Below, piece after piece: positions 45,341 through 55,244 of a stretch of DNA of 64,000 nt. Each line of letters begins with the position of its first letter. Positions within the stretch are counted from its first letter, which is position 1. The notes beneath the pieces are model-generated. The model did not search any database and was not told the DNA's origin. It saw only the letters and a program-made list of their open reading frames with translations. Both the position numbers and the translations under genes were made by a program. The DNA is from Desulfurococcaceae archaeon MEX13E-LK6-19 (GTDB lineage: Archaea > Thermoproteota > Thermoprotei_A > Sulfolobales > Desulfurococcaceae). Location of the stretch: contig CP072660.1 in assembly GCA_029637525.1 (NCBI GenBank), positions 1,141,612 to 1,205,611 of the forward strand, read 5' to 3'.

Positions 45341-46606
45341 ATGAAGAATTTTCTCGTAGACAGTATATTGGATTTACAAAATAGATTGAGGGCATTTGGA
45401 AAAGAATTATTGATGCTTTTACCACAGAGCATTCTACTTTACACATTTGTACACTCTGCACTACTGAGCTTGTCATGGGTTATAAGACCTCTCTTCCTAT
45501 ATACTCTCGGTTATTCTGGCTTCGAATTTGGTTTGCTTGGAAGCATAGTCTTAGCGTCATCTATGGTGGCGAGTCTTGTTGGCGGATGGTATGTTGATAG
45601 GTATAGTGCTTTAAATCTCATGTACATCTCTATAGCACTTGAGTCTCTTTCAATACTGTTGCTATCAAGTGGTGACAAGATACTAATCGTGTTATCGGCA
45701 GTAGTATCGGGGCTTGGATTTAATCTTAATTGGAACACGTTTACAATACTCATTAGCAGGATATCCAGTGAGAAAAAGTATGAGCAAGCATATTCTTATG
45801 TTTGGTCACTAAGCTTCATAGGGAACTCTGTTGGAGCATTCATGGGTTGGGTTCCTGGGATCCTCATAAGTTACTTTCATTACCCTGAAAGAGAAGTATA
45901 CAGGTCAACACTAGCCATAGTCTCCCTACTAGTCTTCTCGACGCTACTGTTGCTGAGGAAAATTAGTGAACCAAAAGGGTACCCTATAGCAAAGGAAGAG
46001 GGTGAACAAGAAAAATGTTGTGGATGGAGAGAACTACCGTGGAATATAGTAGGGAGATTCATTGTAGTTGAAGCTCTGATAGGTTTTGGTGCAGCTCTAT
46101 CAATACACAACATAAGCTATTATTTCATACTAAAATACGGTGTTGGCAGCGGAGAACTTGGGACAATGTATGGTCTAAATGATCTAATAATGGGCTTGTT
46201 GATGATTCTCCTCCCAGAAGCGTCAAGAAGAGTGGGTGGTGCATTACGTCTCTACATACTATTGTCTAGCACGAGTATACCATTACTAATAGCGATCACT
46301 CTTGTGGTCAACTATTATATTGCTATGGCACTTTATCTCGTCAGAACGATCTTGATGAACATAACCCACCCGATATACTCTGCCTTCATGATGAGTATCA
46401 TACCCAGTAGCTATAGAGGTAGGTCATTATCAATAATAAACATATCACGTAATTTCACAAGCATATTTGCTAGAAGTCTCGGAGGATATCTTCTTGACGT
46501 CGACCTAGAGCTTCCTTTAAGAATAACATCTATGGTATACAGTATAGACATCATACTCCTTGTATTCCTGTTTAAAGAGCATGTGTTTAGGAAATCTGCT
46601 CAATAA
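45341..46606 (+). CDS. MFS transporter
   Basis: This 421-residue protein has 12 hydrophobic segments. The MFS loop between the second and third helices is recognisable as GGWYVDRYSALNLMY (about residues 80-95). A charged central loop (RKISEPKGYPIAKEEGEQEKCCGWRELP) joins the halves. The N-terminal 30 residues are hydrophilic. The substrate is unknown. It is divergent from the glycerophosphodiesterase gene, and a shared role in glycerophosphodiester uptake is possible but unsupported. Confidence 0.82.
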   Translation: MKNFLVDSILDLQNRLRAFGKELLMLLPQSILLYTFVHSALLSLSWVIRPLFLYTLGYSGFEFGLLGSIVLASSMVASLVGGWYVDRYSALNLMYISIALESLSILLLSSGDKILIVLSAVVSGLGFNLNWNTFTILISRISSEKKYEQAYSYVWSLSFIGNSVGAFMGWVPGILISYFHYPEREVYRSTLAIVSLLVFSTLLLLRKISEPKGYPIAKEEGEQEKCCGWRELPWNIVGRFIVVEALIGFGAALSIHNISYYFILKYGVGSGELGTMYGLNDLIMGLLMILLPEASRRVGGALRLYILLSSTSIPLLIAITLVVNYYIAMALYLVRTILMNITHPIYSAFMMSIIPSSYRGRSLSIINISRNFTSIFARSLGGYLLDVDLELPLRITSMVYSIDIILLVFLFKEHVFRKSAQ

Positions 46607-46745
46607 AATCTTGTAGAGCAATTAGTCCACGAAGTTTCTTCTATTGCGCTTAGGTGATTTCTTGAGAAAACTCTTATATCTGGTTTAGTTATATTCAGAC
46701 TAGACATATCTAGTGTGTACAGTATCCCAGAACGGGGTGAAGGAA

Positions 46746-49700
46746 ATGGGTTTGGCAGATAAAATCGTTCGCCACCCACGTGCAGTGATAGCTATATGGA
46801 TAATAATTATCATACTCGCAGCACCATTATCAATAAAACTCGACGAAGTTCTCAGCTACGAGGAAACAGGTTTTCTTCCAGAGAATACCGAGAGTGTTAA
46901 AGCAGACAATATTCTTCAAGAGAAATTCAATATATCAGCCGAAGCAATGGGCATCTCAATGCTTTTGATAACAGGAATCAATGCAAGCGATCCCAATGCA
47001 TGGGATTCATACAAGGAATTTAAAGAGAAAGTAGAAGGAGTTTATGCAGAGAATCTGACAAGCTATTACGATATCCATGAGAATATTGAAGAACAATCAG
47101 AGAATATATCGATCTTTATTGTAGAACAGCTTGCCAACACTACCACTATGATGAAGAATTTCACTAAACAACTAGTAGAAGGATATGGGCTATTCCTCAA
47201 CCAGTCTTACATTATGTATAATATGGTGTCTATGACTAAAGTGATGCTAATTAATATGAGTAGTGAATACCATGTGCTTGTCGATAATATCACACAGCTG
47301 CATCAGCTGATCTATGGTGTACACGATACAATCAAGGAGCTTGATGAAGGATATGCTGTTCTCAAAGAGAATCTTACAATGCTCTACAAACTAATGATGA
47401 TGCTCAAGAACAGTATAAGAGAATACAATAATGCAGTATATAACATTGACTACACATATTCTCTACTATACTACAATGTCACGAGAACATTCTACTACTT
47501 AGCATATGCTACAGACGCTTATGTTAATGGTACACTTGACCAAAACGACATAGCTACAGTCATATATTACACAAACATGAGCAGTCTCGGACCAGTTGAG
47601 CCAGAGCTTGTCGTTGTTGTATTTAATGTAACGTATGGTATTGTAGGTAACAACACGGATATAGTAGACGACTATATGCTCGCTAATATAACAAAAGAGA
47701 TCTTGTTAAACCAATTGTCTAGCCAGGTATCAGGCGATGAACTATATTTACTTGAAGAAATAACAAACATGTACCATAATGCTTTCATCAATACACTGTC
47801 TGTTAACGAGACACAAGACAATAAGCTAATACTTGGTACTTACACGCTGAATACAAGCCTGGCCGGAGCATCACAAGATAATGCCTTACTGGTAATAGAA
47901 GATGTGGGAGATAAAGCAGTTAAATTATTGACTAAACCTTTAGCTGACCTCATATACCAGCAAGCATCTTCAGCAGGATATAGTATCCCCTACGAAATGG
48001 CGTTACTCATAGCCAATGAGTCCATAGAGTTAGGGCCAATGCCTACGAGTAATGATTTAAAGAATGCAGTGATCAACACGACCATAGCATCTACTAGCTT
48101 GATGAACAAGAGCATTCCTATGCCGGAGACAGAGCTTAGAAGCATATTAGAAACAATATATAGCCAAGGTTTGACAACTCCTGTACTCCAAGAGATCTAT
48201 AGGACCATAGTCGAGAGCGAAGCCAGGAACTACCCGCCTCCAATGAATACCACTATTCTCTTGTGTCTAGACAAGGTATTAATGCTCGATCCAGATGCTA
48301 CTGGTTCTCTAGCCGAGGACGAGGAGTTGCTTAGAGATCTGACTATAGATGTTGTTAACACCATGCTAGCAAACATGGGTGCCCCCAAGGAGTTCATGGG
48401 CTTAGTAGAGAAGCTATACGATTTGGGAGAATCACCCAACCCCGAGATATTCGAGAAACTAGCTAAGGATATACTGGTCAACATGACAAACAAAATGATC
48501 GAGGAGAACATTACATTTCTACCAGAGAACATTCAGTTAATGAACATGAGCAAAGAAGATCTAAGAGAATTCATTGCGGTAATCGTTGAGAAAGCAATAG
48601 AGATAAGTCCCGACAACGAGACAGCTGTTTATCTTGCTACAAAAGAAATAGTATTCAACCTAACCAGTGAAATGATGAAAGAAACGAATATCACAGCACC
48701 AGTTGATCTAACACAATTATTCGATGCATTGTATAGTCTTGGATTCAATGCAACATTTAATGACGTAAGGACTGTTGTTACACCGATATTTAGAGAAGAA
48801 GCAGCCAAGATGTTGGAGAATATACCTGCTGACGTTCCGGAGGATATTATTGAGAAGCTGAACAATACTATTGAATGGGTTATAGAGAACTATCCTTTGA
48901 ACGAGAGCAAGGTTAAACAATATGTTGTATCATTGGTTTACAATATAACTAGTGATTATGCTGAAGAAAACGCTGTCATGAAGGATGTTCTGTCGAGAAT
49001 TGACTTGAAGAAGATTATAGAAGAACTTTATGGTTACGAGGAAGTTAATGCCACGATTGTAGAGAGTATAGCTGATGAGATAAAACCTGTTCTCGAAAGC
49101 ATTTTCCTAGACTACATGAAAGCCTACATGGAGACGTTGAAAAGTAGTGATGACACAACATTGCTCATATTATTTGCTCCCCTAGGTAGCAACGACGATG
49201 AAAAGTATGATAACGCCTTCAAACTAAGGCAGATCGCAGAGGAGGTGTTTGGTAAGCACTTTAGTAACGCTAAAACATATGTTGCCGGGGGTGTAGTGAC
49301 GACTAAGGAGATGGAGAAAGTTGGACGCCAGGATATAGGCAAGGTACGAAGATACAGTTACCTCTTGACTCTGATAATTCTATTCATTGTCGTAGAAGCA
49401 ATATTCGCAACAATAATACCATTCATATCAATAGGAGCGGCCATAATGGTTGCATCAGCTATAGTATACTTCATAGCAGCCTACGTGATGGACATTAGTA
49501 GCTGGGCAAGAATACTAATGACAACCACGGCACTCGGACTAGGAATAGACTATACAACATACTATCTACACAGACTCAAAGAATATCTGGACAGAGGCAT
49601 GCCACTAACTGATGCTGCAGCAGAGGCTCTGCGTAGAGCAAGAGATGCCATTGTAGCAAGTGCTTCAACAGACATAATTGGTTTCGCAGCACTCACGATA

Positions 49701-51011
49701 GCATGGGACTTCCCGTTCCTCAGAGTAATAGGCATAACAGTACCAATAGCCATATTCTCGGTGTTCCTGGCAAGCCTAACACTAATACCAGCCATAACAG
49801 TGATCGTAGGTGGATCGAGAGCATTCTGGTGGCCACGTCGCATTGGCAGGAAGGCTTCCAGCATGTTGAGAGAGAGTAAGGTAGTGAATGGGGTAATAAA
49901 GGCAAGGTACCTAATTATAGTGTTGGTAATATTGTTCTCGATACCAGCTACACAAACATTCTTGACATTCAAGGGGAGTCATGACCTAGAACTATATCTG
50001 CCTGAAGGAACACAAACACGTGAAGCCTATTTATTACTTGGAGAAAAAATAGGAGCAGCAGCTACATCGCCAACCTATGTGGTACTAATATTCAATAAGC
50101 CTGTTGGAGATAATGAGTTAGCATTGATAGAGAAGATCTCGAGTGAAATAGCTGGGTTGAAGTATGTAAGGATAGTATATGGCCCAACAAGACCATTTGG
50201 AGAACCATTAGAGAACATTACTCTAGACTATGTGAAAGCATACAATGGTACAGCATTCATTTCTGATGACAAGAAAGTAGTGATGCTGAGAGTAATCTTT
50301 AGTGTACCAGGCGAAAGCGATGAAGCGAGAGATACGGTGAAAGCAATAAGGAGTATAGTCAAGAAGTACGTGAATCCAAGTGGGCCACTTGTGGAGGCAT
50401 ATACTGGCGGTATAGCAGCATCTCTTGTCGATCTTGACGAGCTTCTTCAGTACAATTTCTGGCGCAAAATCATACCAGTATCAGTGGCTCTTATGTTCCT
50501 GGCACTAGTATTCTCATTGCGTGGAGTAATAGCCGCATTAGTGACTATGGGTACTATCTACGTTGGAATAACATGGAGTATATGGTTCTCCAGCATATTG
50601 TTCCAGAAATTCTTCGGAAAACCACTACTATGGTTCCTGCCACTGGTAATACTAGTAGTACTGCTTGGTGTAGGTGTAGACTACAATAGCTTCTATCTAG
50701 TCAAGGCACGTGACGAGATGGAGAGACTTGACCCACGTAAAGCACTCAGTGTAGCAGCTCGTACCTCGGGTAAACTCATTATAGGACTAGCCTTAATACT
50801 AGTATCATCATATTCATCACTAATGCTAACGAGCATGTGGGCTATGAAGGAAATGGGCTTCGTCCTATCATCAGGAATACTATTCATAGCAGTATCGGCA
50901 GTATACATCATGGCCCCAGCGATAATAGCAGTCTTCGGCAGAAGAACATGGTGGCCTTTCAAGGTAGGCGGGAGAGGGAGAAAACATGAAGACAAGGAGG
51001 TGAATAACTAA
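46746..51011 (+). CDS. Giant MMPL/RND-family transporter with extended extracytoplasmic domain
   Basis: This protein of about 1421 residues has the RND layout: one helix at about 15-35, a very long first loop (about 40-860), five helices including LGLGIDYTTYYLHRL, a seventh helix, a second loop (about 1090-1220) and the last five helices including LGVGVDYNSFYLVKA. The two GxDY-type motifs are typical of MMPL/HAE3 proteins. Most family members have 700-1000 residues, so the first loop is unusually large. It is rich in Asn-X-Ser/Thr sequons and contains degenerate repeats around a leucine-rich LY-L-G motif. ATG at 46746 is preferred over GTG at 46713, because GGGGTGA lies five bases before it. 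It is coupled to a PadR regulator. Confidence 0.88.
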   Translation: MGLADKIVRHPRAVIAIWIIIIILAAPLSIKLDEVLSYEETGFLPENTESVKADNILQEKFNISAEAMGISMLLITGINASDPNAWDSYKEFKEKVEGVYAENLTSYYDIHENIEEQSENISIFIVEQLANTTTMMKNFTKQLVEGYGLFLNQSYIMYNMVSMTKVMLINMSSEYHVLVDNITQLHQLIYGVHDTIKELDEGYAVLKENLTMLYKLMMMLKNSIREYNNAVYNIDYTYSLLYYNVTRTFYYLAYATDAYVNGTLDQNDIATVIYYTNMSSLGPVEPELVVVVFNVTYGIVGNNTDIVDDYMLANITKEILLNQLSSQVSGDELYLLEEITNMYHNAFINTLSVNETQDNKLILGTYTLNTSLAGASQDNALLVIEDVGDKAVKLLTKPLADLIYQQASSAGYSIPYEMALLIANESIELGPMPTSNDLKNAVINTTIASTSLMNKSIPMPETELRSILETIYSQGLTTPVLQEIYRTIVESEARNYPPPMNTTILLCLDKVLMLDPDATGSLAEDEELLRDLTIDVVNTMLANMGAPKEFMGLVEKLYDLGESPNPEIFEKLAKDILVNMTNKMIEENITFLPENIQLMNMSKEDLREFIAVIVEKAIEISPDNETAVYLATKEIVFNLTSEMMKETNITAPVDLTQLFDALYSLGFNATFNDVRTVVTPIFREEAAKMLENIPADVPEDIIEKLNNTIEWVIENYPLNESKVKQYVVSLVYNITSDYAEENAVMKDVLSRIDLKKIIEELYGYEEVNATIVESIADEIKPVLESIFLDYMKAYMETLKSSDDTTLLILFAPLGSNDDEKYDNAFKLRQIAEEVFGKHFSNAKTYVAGGVVTTKEMEKVGRQDIGKVRRYSYLLTLIILFIVVEAIFATIIPFISIGAAIMVASAIVYFIAAYVMDISSWARILMTTTALGLGIDYTTYYLHRLKEYLDRGMPLTDAAAEALRRARDAIVASASTDIIGFAALTIAWDFPFLRVIGITVPIAIFSVFLASLTLIPAITVIVGGSRAFWWPRRIGRKASSMLRESKVVNGVIKARYLIIVLVILFSIPATQTFLTFKGSHDLELYLPEGTQTREAYLLLGEKIGAAATSPTYVVLIFNKPVGDNELALIEKISSEIAGLKYVRIVYGPTRPFGEPLENITLDYVKAYNGTAFISDDKKVVMLRVIFSVPGESDEARDTVKAIRSIVKKYVNPSGPLVEAYTGGIAASLVDLDELLQYNFWRKIIPVSVALMFLALVFSLRGVIAALVTMGTIYVGITWSIWFSSILFQKFFGKPLLWFLPLVILVVLLGVGVDYNSFYLVKARDEMERLDPRKALSVAARTSGKLIIGLALILVSSYSSLMLTSMWAMKEMGFVLSSGILFIAVSAVYIMAPAIIAVFGRRTWWPFKVGGRGRKHEDKEVNN

Positions 51012-51529
51012 TGCAGATCAATAAGATAGAGAATAGAGCCAAGAACTTGATCAAGAGTCTTTTCAGTGTTCCACTACGTAATCTCGTTCTCCAGCTAATC
51101 GCACTTTATGGGGAAATGCATGGATACGAGATTATGAAGAAAATAGAAGAAATAACAATGGGCTTCTGGAAGCCGAGCACATCAACACTATACATGGTTC
51201 TCGACAACCTAGTTAAGGAGGGTCTCTTAGAGTCTCGTGAAGAATATCGTGGCAAGATCAAGAGGGTAAAGTATAGGATTACAGAGAAAGGATTAGAGAT
51301 ACTTAGGATGAGTATTGGGACAACGCTTGAGATACTGTACCAGATTATTGAAAAACTCGAGGATCTGAATAAAAAACTGAAGACAGCTAAACCAGGTAAG
51401 AAACTTATTACACCAGAGGATATCAAGCGCCATATAGAGACTCTTAAGAAGATACGTGATATACTTAATGAGAAAATTATTGAACTAGAGAGTAAGCTTG
51501 ATACAATGAACTACAATAGTTCAATGTAA
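51011..51529 (+). CDS. PadR-family transcriptional regulator
   Basis: This 172-residue protein has the PadR winged helix: RNLVLQLIALYGEMHGYEIMKKIEEITMGFWKPSTSTLYMVLDNLVKEGLLESREEYRGKIKRVKYRITEKG. A C-terminal dimerisation coiled coil follows (about 105-165). Its ATG overlaps the stop of the MMPL gene by one base, so the two are one operon. It probably autoregulates the transporter in response to a small hydrophobic ligand, as is common for PadR-exporter pairs; this is inference. Confidence 0.92.
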   Translation: MQINKIENRAKNLIKSLFSVPLRNLVLQLIALYGEMHGYEIMKKIEEITMGFWKPSTSTLYMVLDNLVKEGLLESREEYRGKIKRVKYRITEKGLEILRMSIGTTLEILYQIIEKLEDLNKKLKTAKPGKKLITPEDIKRHIETLKKIRDILNEKIIELESKLDTMNYNSSM

Positions 51530-51544
51530 TGGGGAGTGTTTTTC

Positions 51545-52729
51545 TTATTTAGATTCCCTTTTTCTCTTAACTATATACTCCATGTATAATAGTATGAATA
51601 TTATCGACATGAAGAAGACAAGGCTTGCGAGATATGGTAGTGTTGGCGAGATGTATGCTAGATAGCCTGCTATAGCTGGTGTGAACAATATTATTATTCT
51701 TCTATAGCTTGATATTGCTGATAATATGCTTGCTGCTTTCTCGCTAGGTATCTTGCTGAATAGCCATGACCTATAGAATGGGAATGCTAGTGTTTCACCG
51801 AACCTACCTATTAAATAGGCTATGACGACCATGGGGAGTAGTGGTGCTAAATACATTATTAGAGCCCATAGTGTTACCAAGAGGTAGCCAAAAGCCATGG
51901 CTTTGAACCTGTTTGTACTACTTATCCTCTCGGAGACGAAAGTAGCGGCTATAGCACCAATACTAATAGCTGCCTCTACGACCATTACTTCAAATAGCGT
52001 TAACCCTAGTTTGTTCACAATATAGTTGAGGAGCACTATTTCTGGAGCAAGAGCCCATGCAATTATCATTAATGCCTCGATAACCAATATGATCTTGAAC
52101 TCCCTGTCTATCTTGAAGACTAACTTCTCTGTACTAATTCTCTCAGTAGTATCCATGCGCGGTAATGCTTTGATTAAATACATTATTGTGAAGACTGAGG
52201 AGAGACCAAATAAAATAAACGCTACCCTATAGTGTACAGGCTTATTGAATACATAGCCAAACAAGTAGCCTAGCACGAGGAACCCAATGAGCTGGCTTAG
52301 TTCGGGAAGCCTCATGTGCCATGCAAATACTTCTTCCAGTCTGTCTTTTGGATAGAGTATCTTCTCAGCAGCCTGGTATAATGGATAGAATAAGCCAGAT
52401 ATCTTGTTTATGAGGAGACCTAGAAACAACATTAATGGTGCTATAGGCCCATAGGCAAAGCCGTAACATATTAGTGCTATGCCATCGAGCGCATCAATCG
52501 TGATGAGCCCATGTCTTATAGGGACTTTATCGAACAGCTTACCAATCATATATGTTACCGGTATAGACGCTATGTTCACTATGGTGAAGAATAACCCGAC
52601 TTCAAATACATTGTACCCAGTCATCATCATGTATAGTGGAACCATATACCATGTGATGAGGAGTGGTGTAATTATCGTATGGTACAGTATGTATCTACGG
52701 GCAGGCAATGGGATTTCGCTCCACCGCAT
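51545..52729 (-). CDS. MFS transporter with hairpin-covered start
   Basis: This protein of about 394 residues has 12 hydrophobic segments with a basic loop near residue 200 and the MFS-like loop GKLFDKVPIRHG near residue 65. The substrate is unknown. The ATG at 52729 is preferred over the GTG at 52738, since GGGTGG lies five bases upstream of it. That ribosome-binding site and the first base of the ATG fall inside a strong leader hairpin. The gene converges with the PadR gene, leaving only 15 bases between them. Confidence 0.82.
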   Translation of the reverse strand: MRWSEIPLPARRYILYHTIITPLLITWYMVPLYMMMTGYNVFEVGLFFTIVNIASIPVTYMIGKLFDKVPIRHGLITIDALDGIALICYGFAYGPIAPLMLFLGLLINKISGLFYPLYQAAEKILYPKDRLEEVFAWHMRLPELSQLIGFLVLGYLFGYVFNKPVHYRVAFILFGLSSVFTIMYLIKALPRMDTTERISTEKLVFKIDREFKIILVIEALMIIAWALAPEIVLLNYIVNKLGLTLFEVMVVEAAISIGAIAATFVSERISSTNRFKAMAFGYLLVTLWALIMYLAPLLPMVVIAYLIGRFGETLAFPFYRSWLFSKIPSEKAASILSAISSYRRIIILFTPAIAGYLAYISPTLPYLASLVFFMSIIFILLYMEYIVKRKRESK

Positions 52730-52759
52730 AGCCGCCACCCTTGGTGGTGGCCTAGGCTA
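52729..52759 (-). promoter_or_regulatory. Leader hairpin sequestering the ribosome-binding site of the MFS gene
   Basis: Read on the minus strand, TAGCC and GCCACC (separated by a three-base TAG bulge) pair with GGTGGC and GGCTA around the loop ACCAAG, giving an 11-pair, GC-rich stem. The 3' arm contains most of GGGTGG, the Shine-Dalgarno motif, and ends on the A of the ATG. A TATA candidate (AAATTTATTAAGG on the minus strand, near 52800) would place the transcript start about 40 bases before the ATG, so the leader is essentially this hairpin. Regulation by heat, ligand or protein is inference. Confidence 0.5.
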
Positions 52760-52916
52760 CTTGATGCAAAAAGAAAATATGATTGTAAATCCCTTAATAA
52801 ATTTAGCATAGGGTGCTAAGTAAGTATACAGTAATAGATTGTTCACAGAAAACTTAATAATATTTTTGCACTGTGTATATAGACTCGATAAATATTCTAC
52901 TGGGGTTGCCTGGGAA

Positions 52917-53588
52917 ATGAAGTGGGAGATCAAGAACCGCCCATCATACTCTATACTACGCATAGAACTTGAGCCAGGCGAACAAGTTACAGCAGAACCC
53001 GGTGCAATGGTTTATATGAGCAGCGGTATCGAAGTCAAGACGCAGAGCGGCGGCCTACTCAAAGGACTCATGAGGAAAATGCTTGGCGGCGAAAGCTTCT
53101 TCCTAAATACATTCGTGGCTAGAGAACGAGGAGAAATATGGTTTGCTCCCAGCCTACCCGGAGACATAGAGTACATTGAAGTCAAGCCAGGTGAGGATAT
53201 TATAGTCCAGGATACTAGCTATCTGGCGCACCATGGTGATGTAGATGTTGGTGTAGCATGGAGAGGATTCCGTGGATTACTCGCTGAAGGAGAATTGTTC
53301 TGGTTAAAACTCTCGGGCAACGGTGGTGCATGGATTACAAGTTATGGCGGTATAGAAAAGATAGAACTTAGACCAGGTGAAAAAGCGGTTGTAGATAACT
53401 TCCACTTCGTAGCAATGAGTGCTGGAATGAAATGGAATGTAAGGAAATTCGGTGGACTAAAATCATTCCTCTTCGGAGGAGAAGGACTAGTAATAGAAGT
53501 AGAGGGGCCAGGAAAACTATTAATACAAACACGCTCACTACCAGCGTTCGCTCAATTAATAGCTAAGTATATAGGTGGACGAAGATAG
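52917..53588 (+). CDS. AIM24/TIGR00266-family protein
   Basis: This protein of about 223 residues matches the TIGR00266/AIM24 family, built of beta-rich repeats. Motifs are YSILRIELEPGEQVTAEPGAMVYMSSGIEVKT near the start, SFFLNTFVARERGEIWFAPSLPGDIEYIEV, and FGGEGLVIEVEGPGKLLIQTRS near the end. The function is poorly known; the yeast homologue is a mitochondrial inner-membrane protein. The ATG at 52917 fits the usual family N-terminus (MKWEI). The upstream in-frame extension to 52839 is hydrophobic, unlike the family and probably untranslated. It is divergent from the MFS gene. Confidence 0.88.
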   Translation: MKWEIKNRPSYSILRIELEPGEQVTAEPGAMVYMSSGIEVKTQSGGLLKGLMRKMLGGESFFLNTFVARERGEIWFAPSLPGDIEYIEVKPGEDIIVQDTSYLAHHGDVDVGVAWRGFRGLLAEGELFWLKLSGNGGAWITSYGGIEKIELRPGEKAVVDNFHFVAMSAGMKWNVRKFGGLKSFLFGGEGLVIEVEGPGKLLIQTRSLPAFAQLIAKYIGGRR

Positions 53589-53770
53589 CTAGATCTCTTC
53601 CCTTTACAAGTAATGGATAAACACTCCTCTTATCTTAAGCAATAATACCAGTTGAAACGGTAGTTGTCTCTACTAGATTAAACCATAATTTGATTTTACA
53701 CTCTACACATAGTATACAGCAAAGAGTTTAGGTAATACAATATTTTTTATTACTACAGGTCATTAGTATT

Positions 53771-54316
53771 ATGGTGGTGTTTACTGTGGAAAAGGAAAAA
53801 ATAGCTGCTATAACAGCAATAATAGTCCTTATTCCCGCGACTATTCTCGCATTATATGTTTACCAGAACACTATGTCACTAGAGAACGAGAAGAAGGAAA
53901 TACTAAGCACAATAAGCAAAGATTCTACATTCTATTTATTCCGTGTAAGCAGCGATATCAATATCCTGCTACATCTTCTTGAACAAAACGCTACAGTAGA
54001 TGTCATAAGATATAAAGCTGAAGCAATAGGCTATAATGCATACACGCTATCTTTGTTTGCACATATTTTATACGACCATACTGGTGAACAAAAATACTTT
54101 AAGCTACAGAGTGCTTTCAGCGGATTGTTTAACTTCATGTTTGATGTAATAACCGATGAGCCAAGTAAAATAAAGTCTGAGCTAATAAAGAATAACGAGA
54201 CGTTTAGTGAAATAAGTCATGTATTAAGAGAAATGGCGACATACAGGGATCTCATGAAAATACCTGAAGACCTAGTTGAAGAACTGTATAATGCTGTGGG
54301 CAGGCTTTCTAAGTAG
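53771..54316 (+). CDS. Small membrane-anchored extracytoplasmic protein
   Basis: I do not recognise this 181-residue protein. It has one N-terminal hydrophobic segment (about 10-32, IAAITAIIVLIPATILALYV) and a helical external domain of about 150 residues with a few Asn-X-Ser/Thr sites. Its anchor is not followed by a cleavage motif, so it is probably a signal anchor. It converges with another exported unknown gene at 54355-55095. The upstream 180 bases are AT-rich with no other feature. Confidence 0.6.
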   Translation: MVVFTVEKEKIAAITAIIVLIPATILALYVYQNTMSLENEKKEILSTISKDSTFYLFRVSSDINILLHLLEQNATVDVIRYKAEAIGYNAYTLSLFAHILYDHTGEQKYFKLQSAFSGLFNFMFDVITDEPSKIKSELIKNNETFSEISHVLREMATYRDLMKIPEDLVEELYNAVGRLSK

Positions 54317-54354
54317 TATCCAAAAATTCTTTATCTCAACGAAATATTTTCAAT

Positions 54355-55095
54355 TTAGTACTCAGCTTCTACATTATCGTACAATCCTTTTGGAACAATA
54401 AGTATGGTTGGGCAGGATACACAAGTGGGCTTTACTGGGCATTTTGACCCAGTCTCGCTGTGAATACATGTAGCTCCATAAACAACATATACTTCTATCA
54501 AGTATATCGTGTTATTGTTTCTTATCGTGATCTTTTCAACAGGAGTAAATGTATTATTATTCCATAAAACGATTTTATATACTAGACTACTTTGATACGA
54601 AGCTTCATTAACAAAAATAGGTTCGACAACAATTACAAAACCTTTTCTTGAAGCATCAAAGATAAGACATCTAATATTATCAATGCCCATGCTATCGATT
54701 ATTCTTAACACATGAAGTGGATGCATGGTATAACTCGAATATACATCGTCATTAACTCTGCTACTTGACCACCAAAGCTTGCCGTTATTAATGCCTACTT
54801 GATAATAGTGCCAGATACCATTTTTGACTCCATAGAATTCTATGAAGAATCCTTCAATAAGACCACTACTACTATTAATATCTATCTCAAGTCTGGCAAG
54901 CCTAGCAGAATCATTAACAATACCTGTAGATTCCACTATAACACTCCATAAATTATTAAGAGAAAACTCTTTATCAACAGAGACAATACCACTATTATGC
55001 TCATTACTACTAACAAGGTAAATACCAGCTAGTACCAAGGAACCGCAAAGCAGTGCCGTGACTATGAGAGCAAAAGAAACTAGGCATCTCTTCAA
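54355..55095 (-). CDS. Exported protein of unknown function with C-terminal Cys cluster
   Basis: I do not recognise this 246-residue protein. The N-terminus is a signal peptide or anchor (LVSFALIVTALLCGSLVLAGIYLVSS). The body is beta-rich, with several Asn-X-Ser/Thr sites. Near the C-terminus it has four cysteines in CIHSETGSKCPVKPTCVSCP, spaced to make disulfides or bind a metal. It is transcribed toward the gene at 53771-54316 and shares no clear operon with others. Confidence 0.6.
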   Translation of the reverse strand: MKRCLVSFALIVTALLCGSLVLAGIYLVSSNEHNSGIVSVDKEFSLNNLWSVIVESTGIVNDSARLARLEIDINSSSGLIEGFFIEFYGVKNGIWHYYQVGINNGKLWWSSSRVNDDVYSSYTMHPLHVLRIIDSMGIDNIRCLIFDASRKGFVIVVEPIFVNEASYQSSLVYKIVLWNNNTFTPVEKITIRNNNTIYLIEVYVVYGATCIHSETGSKCPVKPTCVSCPTILIVPKGLYDNVEAEY

Positions 55096-55244
55096 ATAAC
55101 TATCACCTTACTCAATAATACAGTATTGAAATAGACAATATAAGCATTGAAGCAGGAAATCAGAGTCGTTGCTATAGCTATTTATTTTTGTCCTATCCCA
55201 ATTTGTATTTTTCTAAACACCTAGTTAATGCTAATTCTGTATGG

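Noticed and set aside
49562-49972. Antisense reading frame of 136 codons inside the MMPL gene
   Set aside because: It mirrors the hydrophobic helices of the true gene; there is no independent evidence of coding.
52839-52916. Extended N-terminus of the AIM24/TIGR00266 protein
   Set aside because: The extra 26 residues are hydrophobic and unlike the family, and overlap the likely promoter; ATG at 52917 fits the family start.
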